Below are positions 62,450 to 64,000 of a DNA stretch of 64,000 nucleotides, piece after piece (within the stretch, counting starts at the first letter, position 1; each line of letters starts with the position of its first letter). Made by a program: the position numbers and the translations under genes. Under the pieces are notes generated by a model. The model did not search any database. It was given only the letters and a program-made list of their open reading frames with translations, and had not been told where the DNA came from. Where the stretch lies: contig OZ024743.1 in the NCBI GenBank assembly GCA_964016885.1, forward strand, positions 78,194,374-78,258,373. The letters are read 5' to 3'. This stretch comes from Eledone cirrhosa. Its lineage: Eukaryota; Mollusca; Cephalopoda; Octopoda; Eledonidae.

Positions 62450-64000
62450 TTGAGTTGTAATGGCCATCGGACTGTTCTTCCAGATTTGGTGTGTCGGGGT
62501 TGTGCAGAATTTGTCGTGTTTGTGTCGGGCAAAGTTGTTGGTGAGTCTGCTGGAGAAACGGTGGGTACTGGTGGTAAATCCTGTTCTATTAACGGTGGAA
62601 GCGTTCCCCCATGCCGTTGGTGGCAGGGTGATACGTCGTTGTAGGGATGTGTTTACACCCGAGGAGACGAGTCAGCTCGGTAAATAGGTGCGAATCGAAC
62701 TTATATGCTCTATCCGTAGTGATTGGCGCGGGTGTCCCGAAACGTGAAACCCAGTGAAAAACTAGTGTTTTTGGCGACAGTTTCCGCAGTAATATCCGTC
62801 AGGGGAAAAACTTCTGGCCAGCGAGAAAATCGGTCGACACGGGTGAGAAGATGAGTGTAGTTGTGAGAAGGAGGCAAAGGCCCAACGGTGTTAATATGCA
62901 CATGTTGGAACCGTGCATCAGGTGTTGCGAAAGAACCGATCGGGGCTTTGATGTGTCGGTGAATTTTTGCCTTCTGGCACGCGATACTGTACGGTGCCAT
63001 AAACCATTTCAGCCGGAGAATGTCCGACTCGCTCCTTAACAGTGGAACGAATGCCAAGAAAAATGAGTGGGAGGTATTCGAACCAGTTAGTGGAGTCTGC
63101 GTAAGCCTTGATAGCTGCTTTTAGCTGGCGGTGGAAGCGTACCACCATGCCGTTAGCGGCAGGGTGATATCCATTCGCGGGTGTCCTTGTTGATGTTGGG
63201 CCACACAAAGCGAGCAACCATCAGTTTCTGCGTGGCGCGAACGCCAGGATGTGCCAGAGAATGCAGTGCCGAGAAAACGTCGCGTCGATGTTTTCGGGGC
63301 ACGTATGGGCGCTCGTGGCCCGTGGAGATGTCGCACCAAATATAACCCGAAGAAGAGGGCAGCGGGCATTCCTGCAATTTCAAGTATGATTTCCGGAGCT
63401 GCAGCAGTTCCTCGTCATTCTGTTGATCCGCTGCAATCTTCTGGAGATCGATAGTGGCAGTGGTGTGGATTGCGTTAAGCTCCATGCGCGATAGGGCATC
63501 AGCTGCTGAGTTGGTGGCACCCTTAATGTACCGACTATCAGTAGTGTACTGAGAAATGAAATCCAGATGTCGGACCTCTCTGGGTCAGTGTCGGTCGGGC
63601 TTGGCGTTGAACGCATACACTAGTGGTTTGTGGTCGGTGTATATGGAGAACACACGACCTTCTAGCATGTGTCGAAAATGCTTGACAGCAAGGTATGCTG
63701 CCAATAATTCACGACTGAATGTGCTGTACTTAGTTTCGGCGGGTTTTAATCGCTTAGAGAAAAAAGATATAAGTCGCAAAATATCGTCAGAGAGTTGTTG
63801 AAGCACACCTCCAACTCAGAAATCGGATGCATCAGTTAATAAACACATTGGGGCGTGAGATTTGGGGTACCTCAGCATTGTAGCCTCGGACAACATTTTC
63901 TTCAACTCAGCGAAAGCGGTACAGTCTTTTTCGCTGAGATTGAGATTGATGTTTACGTTTTTGGTTGTACGCTGCCGCAGCAAATCTGTGAGTGGTTGGG
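62450..64000 (-). pseudogene. Ty3/Gypsy pol fragment: RT end, RNase H, scrambled integrase
   Basis: From the window edge downward: RT connection (FAELKKMLSEATMLRYPKSH), then LLTDASDF followed by a stop, RNase H (SFFSKRLKPAETKYSTFSRE and FSIYTDHKPLVYAF), spacer ATNSAADALSRME, integrase zinc-binding part (HSLAHPGVRATQKL). Next comes a C-terminal integrase piece (HPAANGMVVRFHRQLKAAIK, 63180-62990) and only after that the integrase core (DARFQHVHINTVGPL, 62890 region; ITTDRAYKFDSHLF; YHPATNGMGERFHR). The catalytic Asp of HIDTV is Asn, and stops and shifts are frequent. Inactive. Confidence 0.8.

Overview
The window is animal nuclear DNA, most likely from a coleoid cephalopod and probably an octopus. 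The evidence is repeat content plus a spliced gene: tRNA-derived SINEs of the squid/octopus type (polymerase III box B, then the phrase 'gggtcgataaaataaagtaccagt'-like core and an ATT-rich tail), a second SINE sharing its 3' tail and (GATGAT)n end with a LINE, long (TA)n, (TG)n and (GATGAT)n tracts, and a gene with eight GT-AG exons spread over 30 kb. No bacterial, operon, CRISPR or phage feature is present.

Host gene. One gene is clear: an SLC22-type (organic cation/anion transporter-like) major-facilitator transporter on the minus strand. Its exons, from 5' to 3', lie at 34226-34596, 32691-32794, 22778-22932, 16014-16182, 13403-13672, 6319-6533, 5506-5614 and 4385-4592. All junction phases agree and together give 532 complete codons plus a stop. 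The start-codon exon is not identified. A possible BTB/BACK-like fragment (54431-54790) is the only other candidate for host coding sequence.

Mobile elements inside the introns (about 4.6-34.2 kb). These include a deleted Helitron (about 6.96-8.21 kb), piggyBac-like MITEs with TTAA ends, SINEs with target duplications, a Helitron-like insertion inside a MITE (10.38-11.13 kb), a terminal-inverted-repeat DNA transposon with a decayed gene (16.94-18.50 kb), a 730-bp near-perfect foldback repeat (19.97-20.70 kb), several copies of one endonuclease-reverse transcriptase LINE (18.9, 20.8, 24.9 and 33 kb), and two R4/Dong-like LINEs carrying a restriction-like endonuclease (26.4-31.5 kb), one of them split by a SINE.

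Outside the gene. To the left, 1.34-3.91 kb holds two Penelope-like element (PLE) tails in inverted orientation, each with a hammerhead-ribozyme-like motif. To the right are a CR1/Jockey-like LINE (37.4-41.2 kb), PLE fragments with GIY-YIG endonuclease coding (43.2-44.0 and 45.2-48.0 kb), a solo LTR (52.57-52.97 kb), a foldback element with GC-rich cargo (53.10-54.16 kb), an RTE-type LINE inserted in another LINE with a 14-bp target duplication (55.77-57.98 kb), a very young non-autonomous LTR retroelement (59.59-61.66 kb), and a scrambled Ty3/Gypsy pol (62.45-64.0 kb).

The best leads are the hammerhead-like motifs in PLE tails, the perfect 46-bp-arm palindrome with a hammerhead core at 44.5 kb, the non-autonomous LTR element with a tRNA-Trp-like primer site, and the TIR transposon at 16.9-18.5 kb. 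All family assignments come from motif reading and memory of the families; no database search was run.
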